Part shown: positions 33,628 to 41,546 of the stretch, piece by piece | Layout: every line of letters begins with the position of its first letter | How positions within the stretch are numbered: position 1 is the first letter of the stretch | DNA from: JBMNGH01 sp050949725 | GTDB taxonomy: Bacteria; Bacillota; Thermosediminibacteria; Thermosediminibacterales; Tepidanaerobacteraceae | DNA length: 64,000 nt | Assembly (NCBI GenBank): GCA_050949725.1 | Contig: JBMNGH010000001.1 | Location: forward strand, 124,001-188,000 | Direction: 5' to 3' | Translations under genes and position numbers: made by a program | Notes under the pieces: generated by a model | The model's database searches: none | What the model was told of the DNA's origin: nothing | Seen by the model: the letters and a program-made list of their open reading frames with translations, nothing else

Positions 33628-33756
33628 TAGAAATTTTTCCCAATGGCTTTTGACATCATACTGAATGTTTGATAAATTATATAATATAAAAGTGAGACTT
33701 AGACAGGTTTTTTTTGCATAACTGTAGATGTAAAAAGTTTCAAGGGGGAAAAATTT

Positions 33757-35238
33757 TTGAGCGGTATAGTATCTATAATTTCGACGAGAGGCAGATTGAG
33801 ACACAAAACCGGTACAACGCGCTTAAAAGATATGCTAGGTGCTTTAAAACACCGCGGAAGAGCAGGAACCAAGGTTTTTAAAGTAGAAAAGGCGGTTTTA
33901 GGGAAGACAGATTCTATCCAGACTATTCAGACAGATCACGATTTATCAAAAGTGAATGGAGGTAGTGAAGGCCCTGTAATAGTTGCGGATGGAAGCATTC
34001 CAACGGGTGGAGATGACATCTCCTGCGAAAAAGCAATCGCAAAAAAATATGAAAATGAAGGGCATGATTTTGTTAACAATCTGGACGGTTCATTTGCTTT
34101 TGTGCTTGCAGATGGTGACAATATAATAGCGGCACGTGATCCGTTTGGGGTAAAACCGCTGTACTACACTCAGAGGGAAGATGAGATAGTATTCGCATCA
34201 GAAATAAAAGCACTTATGGACTTTGAGGGTAAAATTGAACACTTTCCACCTGGATGCTACTACAGTTCAAAAGACGATTTCACCAAGTACTATGAAATAC
34301 CAAACCCGGCCTCCGAACAACATACATCTCAAAACGAGGCAATTGAAACAGTCAAGGATACAATTATTGAGGCTGTAGAAAAAAATTGTAAACATGAGCA
34401 CAACGTAGGAGTTTTTTTGAGTGGTGGAGTAGACTCCAGTATTATTGCTGCTGCTTGTTATGAGGTTCTTGATAATGTCAAAACATATGCGGTTGGGAGT
34501 CTGGAAAGCAGTGATCTACCCAGAGCTAATCAGGTTGCTGAGTTTTTTGGTCTGGAACACCATGAATATATATACACAAAAGACGATATCGTGGATGTCC
34601 TGCGTGAGGTTATTTATCACCTTGAATCATTTGATATGTATCTCGTGAGGAGCGCAGTTGTGAATTACTTGCTCGCGAGGATGGCACGGAATAATGGAGA
34701 AGAATTGATTTTTTGCGGTGAAGGAGCCGATGAAATCTTTGGCGGTTACCATTATCTGAAAAAGATAAACCGGTCTAAAGTTAGGGATGAGCTTGTTAAA
34801 CTTCTGAATAAAGGCCATGCAAACGGCTTTCAAAGAGTTGACAGAATGACTTCTGCCTTTTCTTTGGAGGGCCGGCTTCCCTTTGTAGATCGGGGTGTTG
34901 TAGAATACGGGCTCAGCTTACCTATTGAATGGAAAATTAATTCAGATGGAAGTGGTAACCTTATAGAAAAGTGGATACTCAGAAAAGCTTTTGAAAAATA
35001 TCTTCCCGAGGAAATAGTCTGGAGAAAGAAGCAGAAATTCTTCCAAGGCGCAGGCTCAGACGATTTACTGGCATCGTACGCAGACGAAAAGATTACGGAT
35101 GAAGAATTTGAACGGAAGAGATTTATAGATGGTTTTAACCTGAGATCAAAAGAAGAGTACCTTTACTTCAAAATTTTCAAGCAGTACTTCCCAAATGATT
35201 CAGTAATAGATACAATAGAGCGGACTACAACAGTCTAG
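33757..35238 (+). CDS. AsnB-family asparagine synthetase lacking the glutaminase cysteine
   Basis: A 493-residue asparagine synthetase B homologue. In the normal enzyme the N-terminal residue after Met is the nucleophilic cysteine that takes nitrogen from glutamine; here the frame starts (TTG) with MSGIV, serine in place of cysteine. The rest of the class II glutaminase domain is kept (ALKHRGRAG, DGSFAFVLAD, RDPFGVKPLYY). The synthetase domain is intact, with the PPi-loop SGGVDSS near residue 222, the GEGADEIFGGY loop and FSLEGRLPF. It is probably ammonia-dependent or acts on another carboxylate. TTG has AAGGGGG upstream. Confidence 0.88.
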   Translation: MSGIVSIISTRGRLRHKTGTTRLKDMLGALKHRGRAGTKVFKVEKAVLGKTDSIQTIQTDHDLSKVNGGSEGPVIVADGSIPTGGDDISCEKAIAKKYENEGHDFVNNLDGSFAFVLADGDNIIAARDPFGVKPLYYTQREDEIVFASEIKALMDFEGKIEHFPPGCYYSSKDDFTKYYEIPNPASEQHTSQNEAIETVKDTIIEAVEKNCKHEHNVGVFLSGGVDSSIIAAACYEVLDNVKTYAVGSLESSDLPRANQVAEFFGLEHHEYIYTKDDIVDVLREVIYHLESFDMYLVRSAVVNYLLARMARNNGEELIFCGEGADEIFGGYHYLKKINRSKVRDELVKLLNKGHANGFQRVDRMTSAFSLEGRLPFVDRGVVEYGLSLPIEWKINSDGSGNLIEKWILRKAFEKYLPEEIVWRKKQKFFQGAGSDDLLASYADEKITDEEFERKRFIDGFNLRSKEEYLYFKIFKQYFPNDSVIDTIERTTTV

Positions 35239-35480
35239 GCTAGTGACAGGGGGACTGACAGGGGGACGGAGTTGCTGTCACCCGTGTCACCCGTGTCACC
35301 CGTTGCTGTCACCCGTGTCACCCGTGTTACCATGTCAGACGGGCACCGGCCGTAGAGTGATAAGGGGTCGGAATTGTTGTCACACATGTATATCACAATT
35401 CATGTGACGAGGGGATGGGGTTACAGTCACACATATTATTGTGACATATGTTATTGTCACATATGCACATAGAGACTGAC
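35239..35480. repeat. Tandem 9-bp repeat tract after the asnB-like gene
   Basis: CTGTCACCC/GTGTCACCC units occur five times around 35275-35325, in two runs separated by GTTG. They are preceded by GACAGGGGGAC units (35243-35268), which form the inverse complement of the same core. Further GTCACACAT/ATGTGAC inverted pairs continue to about 35465. It looks like a degenerate palindromic intergenic repeat; no coding frame. Confidence 0.65.
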
Positions 35481-35548
35481 CATAGATGACTAGAAACCGC
35501 ATGTCCGTCTGTGGAATACTAACAGAGCGGCGATTTTTGTGAAACAAC

Positions 35549-35602
35549 AAGGTTTCCGGGCCCCGACAGCAATCTATGATTGCGTAGTCGGGTGGGGTTC
35601 TT
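35549..35602 (+). repeat. Dispersed hairpin repeat, copy 1
   Basis: A 54-bp unit: AAGGTTTCCGGG..., then CCCGAC-A-GCAATC-TAT-GATTGC-GTA-GTCGGG, then a GGGGTTCTTT tail. The nested stem followed by T bases could act as a terminator. Confidence 0.8.
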
Positions 35603-35613
35603 TAGCAAAGCGC

Positions 35614-35667
35614 AAGGTTCCCGGGACCCGACAGCAATCTATGATTGCGTAGTCGGGTGGGGTTCTT
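35614..35667 (+). repeat. Dispersed hairpin repeat, copy 2
   Basis: Almost identical to copy 1 and in tandem with it at a 65-bp period. The core from CCCGACAGCAATC through GTCGGGTGGGGTTCTT is exact. It ends just before the stop of the convergent crp-like gene. Confidence 0.8.
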
Positions 35668-35673
35668 ACTTCT

Positions 35674-36345
35674 TTATAATAAAATGTCAGTGTCTTTAAT
35701 AGTAATCGATTTTGAATCATAATCTATTAAACCGTCTTTTTTCATCTTGTTAAGCTCTCTCGATAGTGACGGTCTTTGGATGCCAAATCTTTCTGCCAGT
35801 TCCTTTTTGGAAATGTCCAGCTTAATGACAGGGCTCTTTTGCAGGTAATATTCGTACGACAGATATTCTATAATCAACTGTCTTATTGTTTTCATAGTAA
35901 CAGATCTTAATTTTTGTGATAATACTATTGCCTTATTTGATACCAGATGTAAAAATTCAAGCAGGAATTCCTTATTTTTCTGACATAAATCAAGGATCAG
36001 TTCCTTTCTTATGTGCATTATTAAACAATCAGTTTTGCTAATGACAGTCATAGGGTAACTATTGTCATATGCGAATATCAAGTTTGCGCCCAATACATCT
36101 CCTGCCTTAAAAGAGCATATAGTCAAGACATTGCCGTTCTCCTCAATTTTTTTAATATCTACTTTTCCTTTTAGTACCAAATCTAGACTATAGCATAATT
36201 CATTTTGAAAATGGATTATGCTGTTTTTTTTATAATCAACTATTTTGTAGTTATCTTTTTTTAAAATGTCAAGAAGCTCTTGACGTTCAAAACAACTGAA
36301 CGGACTGGTAATGTATATTACTCCAATATAATCTATAACATCCAC
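35674..36345 (-). CDS. Crp/Fnr-family transcription regulator
   Basis: A 223-residue regulator. It has an N-terminal cyclic-nucleotide-binding-like beta barrel (residues about 20-130; VLKGKVDIKKIEENGNVLTICSFKAGDVLG) without the arginine-serine cAMP signature, a dimer helix and a C-terminal winged helix-turn-helix (ISKKELAERFGIQRPSLSRELNKMKKDGLI). No FNR-type cysteine cluster is evident. It is divergent from a two-subunit permease, and a 14-bp palindrome lies between them. This pairing recurs in Clostridia and suggests that the regulator controls the permease. GTG start with GAGGTGA upstream. Confidence 0.9.
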   Translation of the reverse strand: MDVIDYIGVIYITSPFSCFERQELLDILKKDNYKIVDYKKNSIIHFQNELCYSLDLVLKGKVDIKKIEENGNVLTICSFKAGDVLGANLIFAYDNSYPMTVISKTDCLIMHIRKELILDLCQKNKEFLLEFLHLVSNKAIVLSQKLRSVTMKTIRQLIIEYLSYEYYLQKSPVIKLDISKKELAERFGIQRPSLSRELNKMKKDGLIDYDSKSITIKDTDILL

Positions 36346-36362
36346 GTAATCACCTCGAATCA

Positions 36363-36376
36363 GTAACCTCGGTTAC
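36363..36376. promoter_or_regulatory. Crp/Fnr-type operator palindrome
   Basis: GTAACC-TC-GGTTAC, 18 bp upstream of the crp-like start. Only this intergenic region carries such a palindrome, and the adjacent gene is a Crp-family regulator. A perfect 20-bp AT palindrome (ATTAATATTATAATATTAAT, 36391-36410) containing TATAAT lies beside it and may hold the divergent -10 boxes. Confidence 0.6.
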
Positions 36377-36477
36377 AGTATTATCTTTTAATTAATATTA
36401 TAATATTAATCACTGCTGTTTTAAACAACTATTACCTTTTTATTTCGTAAGAAAATTATTATTTGGGAGGGATTTCA

Positions 36478-36960
36478 ATGGATGCAATTACCAGGTTGTT
36501 CTGGGTAATATGCGCTGTAGGGCTTGTAATATCACTGATAAAAGACAAAAAGAAATCGTTACGCTCTTTAAAGATAGTAAGGGGAATGATGAAAACCATG
36601 GTCAGCGAAATGGTCGCAATCTTATTTTTAATAGGTCTGATTGTCACTTTTATTCCACCCGAGATGGTGGGGGCTTATCTCGGAAAGGTAAATATATTTC
36701 TTTCAACTGTCGTTGCAGCAGTAATAGGGAGTATTACGTTAATTCCGGCATTTGTGGCATTTCCCCTTGTCGGCTCTTTTGTAAAAATAGGTATCAGCAT
36801 TGTACCGGCAGTTGCCTTTTTGACTACACTTACGATGGTCGGTTTTGTAACATTTCCACTCGAGAAAAAGAGCTTCGGAACAAAATTTACACTTACAAGG
36901 AATTTATTCAGCTTTCTGTTTGCGATTATCATTTCTATTACAATGGGGGTATTGATGTGA
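36478..36960 (+). CDS. DUF318-type permease, first subunit
   Basis: A 160-residue membrane protein with about four to five helices. It has a MVSEMVAILFLIGLIVTFIPPEMVGAYLG segment and a central small-residue helix pair (SITLIPAFVAFPLVGSFVK) typical of half of a PF03773-type permease. The ATG at 36478 is chosen for its GGGAGG site. It overlaps the next gene by 4 bp (GTGA). The two together equal one full-length DUF318 permease, so they probably form a heterodimer. The substrate is unknown; relatives export organoarsenicals or are linked to thiol/redox stress. Confidence 0.72.
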   Translation: MDAITRLFWVICAVGLVISLIKDKKKSLRSLKIVRGMMKTMVSEMVAILFLIGLIVTFIPPEMVGAYLGKVNIFLSTVVAAVIGSITLIPAFVAFPLVGSFVKIGISIVPAVAFLTTLTMVGFVTFPLEKKSFGTKFTLTRNLFSFLFAIIISITMGVLM

Positions 36961-37499
36961 GTATAATAAAGTTTGTTAATAATAACAAAATATTCAGCGT
37001 TGTCGCATTTATATACATTATATTGTTGTTTACAATGCCACATAAGGCAGCGGAATCGTTTAGCAACAGCATGTATTATGTTATAGAGTTGATACAGGTG
37101 ATTCCTATAATAATAGTTTTAACGGCAATCATTGAGGCTTGGGTGCCCAAAAAAACTATAGTCCGGCACTTGGGCGAAAAATCCGGTATAAAGGGTGCTT
37201 TGATTTCTCTTGTGCTGGGAAGTGTTTCAGCAGGCCCAATATACGCGGCTTTCCCGCTATGCAAAATGCTGCTGCGGAGGGGGGCCGGAATCGCAAATAT
37301 TGTCATAATACTTAATGCATGGGCTGTCATCAAGGTGCCTATGCTCGCAAATGAAGCGAAGTTTCTTGGTCCAAGATTTATGGCTACCAGATGGGTGCTG
37401 ACGGTGATTTCAATTTTTGTTATAGCGTACCTGATGCATGTATTTGTGAAAAAAGAGCATCTTTTTAGCGCCGAAACCAAAAATAAATCAACAACTTGA
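36957..37499 (+). CDS. DUF318-type permease, second subunit
   Basis: A 180-residue membrane protein and partner of the preceding gene. It has a first helix FSVVAFIYIILLFTM, then IELIQVIPIIIVLTAIIEAWVP, a LGEKSGIKGALISLVLGSVSAGPIYAAFPL motif like the permease family core, and AIVKVP-like AVIKVPMLANEAKFLG. GTG start at 36957 overlapping the stop of the first subunit (GTGA), with GGGGG upstream. Confidence 0.72.
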   Translation: MSIIKFVNNNKIFSVVAFIYIILLFTMPHKAAESFSNSMYYVIELIQVIPIIIVLTAIIEAWVPKKTIVRHLGEKSGIKGALISLVLGSVSAGPIYAAFPLCKMLLRRGAGIANIVIILNAWAVIKVPMLANEAKFLGPRFMATRWVLTVISIFVIAYLMHVFVKKEHLFSAETKNKSTT

Positions 37500-37520
37500 C
37501 GATTGTTCAAGATATTAAAT

Positions 37521-37749
37521 AGGTGTAGGACATTTAAGTGTAAAAAAACAAGAAATCCCCCACATTTTGAAAAATGGAATCACCGTTCATAGTGTAAAAT
37601 AGTTGTAGGACATTTTCAAGATAAAAGAACAAGACTTCCTCACTTTTTGATACAATGGAATCACCATTAAAAAACATTGAAAAGGAGGAACTCTTGTGAA
37701 TACTATTGTAATACAAAACTGCAAAACCAAACATTTTTGCGTTATTTAA
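37521..37749 (+). mobile_element. Insertion-sequence end remnant with duplicated leader
   Basis: Two imperfect copies of an about 80-bp unit (GTAGGACATTT at 37525 and 37605; ATGGAATCACC at 37574 and 37655). A perfect AAAAGGAGG site follows, then a 17-codon frame (GTG 37696 to TAA 37749) that reads like a transposase N-terminus and stops at once. The rest of the element is gone. The IS family is not identified with certainty. Confidence 0.45.
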
Positions 37750-37824
37750 TTACGATAGATATAATATTATTAATCTCATAGATTTAACCTAATCTTGTTT
37801 CAATCAAATTTTGGCGGTGGCGAT

Positions 37825-38274
37825 ATGGGGAAAACCTTCGAAAAGCAAACAATAATCCTATTGGCCATATTTTTGCTGCTTCCGGGATGTGGTATCAATA
37901 GAGGCATAGATAGTGCCGATAAAGAGCCGCAAAACCAAATGGCAAATGGCATGAATGCCGAACTGCTAAATCCTGACGGTATGACGCTAGAGGAAAGGTT
38001 CAGGACACCGGAAGGATTTAGCAGAATCCAGGTAGATGAAAGCTCTTTTGCTGCCTATCTTAGAAATTTGCCACTAAAACCACACGGTTCAAAGGTTGAA
38101 TATTACAACAAACAGACAAAACCTAAAGATGTGCATGAAGCAGTCGTTGATATGGATGTTGGAGAAAGAGATCTCCAACAATGTGCCGATGCAGTTATAA
38201 GGCTAAGGGCCGAGTATCTTTTTCATTTTTTATCGCGAAGAGCAAGGTTCCCGGAACCCAACAGCAATCTTTGA
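37825..38274 (+). pseudogene. Truncated DUF4846-type lipoprotein
   Basis: A 149-residue frame. It has a lipoprotein signal with lipobox LLPGC (residues about 18-22), then a segment resembling DUF4846 (RFRTPEGFSRIQVDESSFAAYLRNLPL-type region; VVDMDVGERDLQQCADAVIRLRAEYLF). At 38244 the sequence becomes copy 3 of the dispersed hairpin repeat. That repeat supplies the last nine codons, RFPEPNSNL, and the TGA. Intact relatives are much longer, so the protein is probably non-functional. Confidence 0.6.
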
Positions 38275-38281
38275 TTTTAGT
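38244..38281 (+). repeat. Dispersed hairpin repeat, copy 3 (partial)
   Basis: Left half AAGGTTCCCGGAACCCAACAGCAATCTTTGAT matches copies 1, 2 and 5; the right half of the hairpin is degenerate. It forms the 3' end of the truncated lipoprotein frame. Confidence 0.7.
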
Positions 38282-38367
38282 AACATATATTACCGACATC
38301 CTTTGGATGGTATTGTTATAATTTACATAAAATAATTGTGTAAATCCAAAGGATGGGAGGTAATGCT

Positions 38368-38700
38368 ATGTTGGAGAAAACCTACAACTTCACAACAGCC
38401 GATGAAAAAAACATTGAGAAAATCATCGATGATGACAACCTAAACATTAATCATATGGTATTGACGAAAGGCACAGGGCTACCCGAGCACTATTCTAATT
38501 CGAATGTCTACCTGATAATAGTCAGGGGTGTGATGACTATCAAACTTAGCGAACAGGAGCCTGCCAGGTATGAACATGGAAGTATAGTAAATGTACCCTT
38601 CAACACCAAGATGAACATAAAAAACCTTGATGAGGAGGTCCTGGAATTTTTTGTTGTGAAGTCGCCTAATCCAAGGGATATGGCCCAAGAGGCAAGGTAA
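38368..38700 (+). CDS. Small cupin protein
   Basis: A 110-residue single-domain cupin. It has cupin motif 1-like LPEHYSNSNVYLIIVRGVMTIKL (one of the usual metal histidines is visible, H at EHY) and motif 2-like YEHGSIVNVPFNTKMNIKN. The usual second-motif histidine is weak, so metal binding is uncertain. The start at 38368 is set by GGGAGG. It is followed by its own terminator and then by copy 4 of the hairpin repeat. Function unknown. Confidence 0.75.
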   Translation: MLEKTYNFTTADEKNIEKIIDDDNLNINHMVLTKGTGLPEHYSNSNVYLIIVRGVMTIKLSEQEPARYEHGSIVNVPFNTKMNIKNLDEEVLEFFVVKSPNPRDMAQEAR

Positions 38701-38761
38701 TGCTGCATTTCAGACAGAAAGCCCAAGGAAAGACAAGACCTGTAAGTATAACAAGGCCAAG

Positions 38762-38793
38762 AAAGGACACCCATGAGCTTTCCGCGTGTCCTT
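38762..38793 (+). terminator. Terminator after the cupin gene
   Basis: AAAGGACAC pairs with GTGTCCTTT around a 14-nt loop. The tail is T-poor, so strength is moderate. Confidence 0.65.
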
Positions 38794-38808
38794 TATTGTG
38801 AAAACGAC

Positions 38809-38870
38809 AAGGTTGCCTTCCGAGGCCCCGAGCAGCAATCTTGATTGCGATGTCGCGTGGTGTTCTTTTT
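38809..38870 (+). repeat. Dispersed hairpin repeat, copy 4
   Basis: AAGGTTGCCTTCCGAGG then CCCCGAGCAGCAATC-TT-GATTGCGATGTCGCG, then GTTCTTTTT. It is divergent in the outer stem but keeps the GCAATC/GATTGC core and the T-rich tail. Confidence 0.7.
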
Positions 38871-39082
38871 CGATGCAAATTTAAAGTAAGGATATGGCAA
38901 TAGGCAGTTCTGATTTTAAAAATACTATGGACCCTTACAGGTGCACCCTTATAGGGCTGCGCAAACCAACCGCTTTGTGGGTTATCTGATTGTAATATTT
39001 TTGTAATACAAAGTTAACTGTTTTGCGGTTATTTTTAGCCAAAAATATTGTATAATGGAAATAGCGGGAGAGAGGCCAAAAA

Positions 39083-40365
39083 ATGACAAGTTTCAAAATA
39101 AAAAACAAGATAATTATTATAGATCTCAATTTATTTATCCAGTTTCTGTACAAAAGGGGAATGGTACTGATACTGATGCTTGCCTACCTTCCGGGCAACA
39201 TTTTAACTGGAAATGTCTTATACACCGATTTGGTCCAAAATGAACCTATTCCTGCTATTTATCTAAATGCCCCAGTATATGTAACGATAGGAGAGAAGAC
39301 AGGTAAGCTAGAAATTGAGGGTAATCTGATTGATAGCAGGATACCTTACATAAATTTACTTAGTTATAGTCATACATTAATCATGAACGATATTCAAAAG
39401 GCAATCAGAATGCAAGATGAAAAATCGCAACAGTCAGACCCGAGTTCGGATACATATTCTGAAAATGCTAAAGATCACGAAGATACTAATACTGTGTCGA
39501 ACATCGGCGTAGGTTCGCCGCCGGCAGGCGCTGAAGAACGATTAGATGTATCTAATGGTGAAACCATTCTTCCAAATGATAAAGCCATACCTGTCGCGAT
39601 AAGGGGCGTTCCGAATGCCGGTAAAAAAGTTGCCATAACCTTTGATGACGGGCCGTATGAAGACATGACTCCAAAATATATCGGCGTGTTAGAGTCCTTT
39701 GGGGCTAGGGCGACGTTCTTCGTTGTGGGCAATCGAGTTCAGGCCTTCCCTGAAGCCACGAGCGACTTCTCGCAGAGAAAGGCTTTGAAATAGGGGGTCA
39801 CTCATACAGCCACAGTAATTTTAAGGGCAAAACAAAACAAGCAATGAAAGATGACTTCATTAGGTGTATTGAGGCAATTGAAAGTGTGGCAGGGACAAAA
39901 GTATCACTTTTTCGGCCGCCCTACGGTGCTTATAATACTACCTTGCTCGATACGGCCGTAGAGTTTTCTCAGCAGACGGTCGGCTGGAATGTAGATCCCA
40001 AGGATTGGTCCGGAATAAAGCCTGAAGAAATCGCAAAGAGGGTACTGAAACATTCTGAAGACGGCTCGATAATATTGCTCCACGAGGGAAGGCAAAACAC
40101 CCTTCAAGCTTTACCGCGTATAATAGAGGGTTTGAGGGAAAAGGGATACGAGCTCGTCACCGTATCAGAACTACTATTCGCATCGGAGCAGCCTGCCGCA
40201 GAGGAACAACCTCGGTCTAACGAAGGTGAGCCGCCCACCGAAGAACAAAACACACCTGCCGAAGATAAGCGGCCTGCTGATAAAGAACCGTCCGGTGGAG
40301 AGCAGCTCACCTCCTCCTACTCGATAGAGATAACAAGGTTCCCGGGGTCCGGCGGCAATCTTTGA
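39083..40365 (+). pseudogene. Polysaccharide deacetylase (CE4) broken by a frameshift
   Basis: Part one (39083-39793) has a membrane anchor, a linker, and NodB motif 1 TFDDGPY followed by RATFFVVGNRV. Near 39760-39770 the frame slips. The continuation in another frame reads LLAEKGFEIGGHSYSH, carrying motif 2. Part two (from 39844) keeps RPPYG, DPKDWSG and LLHEG. The full protein would be about 425 residues, with an acidic proline/glutamate tail. The last residues RFPGSGGNL and the stop come from copy 5 of the hairpin repeat. A one-base sequencing error cannot be excluded as the cause of the slip. Confidence 0.82.
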
Positions 40366-40395
40366 TTGCGTCGTCGGGCGGGGGTTTTTATTATT
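40335..40395 (+). repeat. Dispersed hairpin repeat, copy 5
   Basis: AAGGTTCCCGGGG then TCCGGC-GGCAATC-TTT-GATTGC-GTC-GTCGGGCGGGGGTTTTTATT. The T-rich tail makes it the best terminator of the five. It overlaps the last nine codons of the deacetylase frame. Confidence 0.8.
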
Positions 40396-40448
40396 TTTTA
40401 TGACACTTTCATTTCTTTCAAATGCTTCATTGAAAATATAATGCCCTG

Positions 40449-41315
40449 CTAGAGATTCCTCTTCTTACCTTCTATTAAAAACATCACCCGGTCAATGTCA
40501 TCGAGCTCGGTCAAGGAATTTACCACCGAGTTAATTGTCATAGCCTCGCCCGAAGATCCCCCTCGATGGTTTGTCTTCAATTCCTCAGAAAAATTTACAT
40601 AGGCTGTGCCATCCTTAACTTCAATGGAAATTAATGACGTTCCTTCAGGTATTGTCGGATAAAGGCCGTCTTTTTTAGGTCCTTCAATGAGCTGCTCCAC
40701 AATTATCTTTTCTATCGGTTTGTCCTTTTCAACCTGGCGAATTTCAGGCATTAGGTACATCGCCTGTTCATCGGAAAAGTATAGAATAATATCCGTCATG
40801 CTCAAATCCCGGTTGACCTCTTCCACATCATATTTTCCCAAAGCACCGTACGGCTCACCGCTGGGAGCAACAAGGTCTTCACCCTCAACAAGGATTTGGA
40901 CCTTTTCAATCCCCTCGAGGTCCGTCAGGGTATTTACCACGGAAATAACAGATATGGTTTCAGACATCATGCCTGCAAAATTTGAAAAATCCTCCGAAAA
41001 ATTAACTACTGCAGTTTCACCTTCGATTTTGATGTCCAAAAGTTTTGTCCCAGGGGGAATTGTAGATTTTAGGCCCTCATCTTGCGGCCCCTTGAGCAGT
41101 TCCTCCATTGCAACTTTATGGATGGGATTTTCCCGGGTTACTTTGACCTGTCTTTTTTCTGTGAGTATTTTGCTGTTGTCTCTATTAGTGTAGTATAAAC
41201 TGACATCGGCTGTTTCACTTCTCGATGTACAAGAAGTCATTGAATAGACAAATAATAGACAAACGACGACAATGAAAATTCGATTTTTTTGAATAATATA
41301 CTTATACTTTTGCAT
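40449..41315 (-). CDS. gerM: GerM-type spore germination/sporulation lipoprotein
   Basis: A 288-residue lipoprotein: signal helix (IFIVVVCLLFVYSM) and lipobox MTSC at about 26-29. Two tandem GerMN domains follow. Each contains the pattern E-L-L-x-G-P (MEELLKGPQDEGL at about 68-80; VEQLIEGPKKDGLYPTIPEG at about 208-227) and a VNFSEDF/VNFSEEL motif. GerM is needed in spore envelope assembly and germination in bacilli; by analogy it acts outside the membrane of the forespore or mother cell. It stands alone on the minus strand. Confidence 0.85.
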   Translation of the reverse strand: MQKYKYIIQKNRIFIVVVCLLFVYSMTSCTSRSETADVSLYYTNRDNSKILTEKRQVKVTRENPIHKVAMEELLKGPQDEGLKSTIPPGTKLLDIKIEGETAVVNFSEDFSNFAGMMSETISVISVVNTLTDLEGIEKVQILVEGEDLVAPSGEPYGALGKYDVEEVNRDLSMTDIILYFSDEQAMYLMPEIRQVEKDKPIEKIIVEQLIEGPKKDGLYPTIPEGTSLISIEVKDGTAYVNFSEELKTNHRGGSSGEAMTINSVVNSLTELDDIDRVMFLIEGKKRNL

Positions 41316-41546
41316 GGATTCGACCTTCTTTCTCAGGGTTGTTTGACAAAAAGTTTAAACGAACCGATTTGTTATACGCTCATTTCATATTGAAATATTT
41401 AAGTTTATTTAAACAAGTATAGTATATTTGATGTATATTTAACAACTATTAAAACATCTGCTGATCGCTTTAAGCTGTTAATTATAATTATACCAAATAA
41501 AAATAATTATACCAAAGAATGTGATTTCCGTTTGAGTCAAGTATAA

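Noticed and set aside
35239..35480. CRISPR array
   Set aside because: Repeat units are only 9 bp, are adjacent without spacers of constant size, and no cas genes are near.
36478..37499. One permease split by a frameshift
   Set aside because: The second part has its own GTG start overlapping the first stop by 4 bp and a ribosome site; two-gene DUF318 permeases next to a Crp-type regulator are a known arrangement.
37534..37734. 66-codon ORF on the minus strand across the IS remnant
   Set aside because: It is the antisense of a tandem repeat and shows duplicated peptide sequence from that repeat only.
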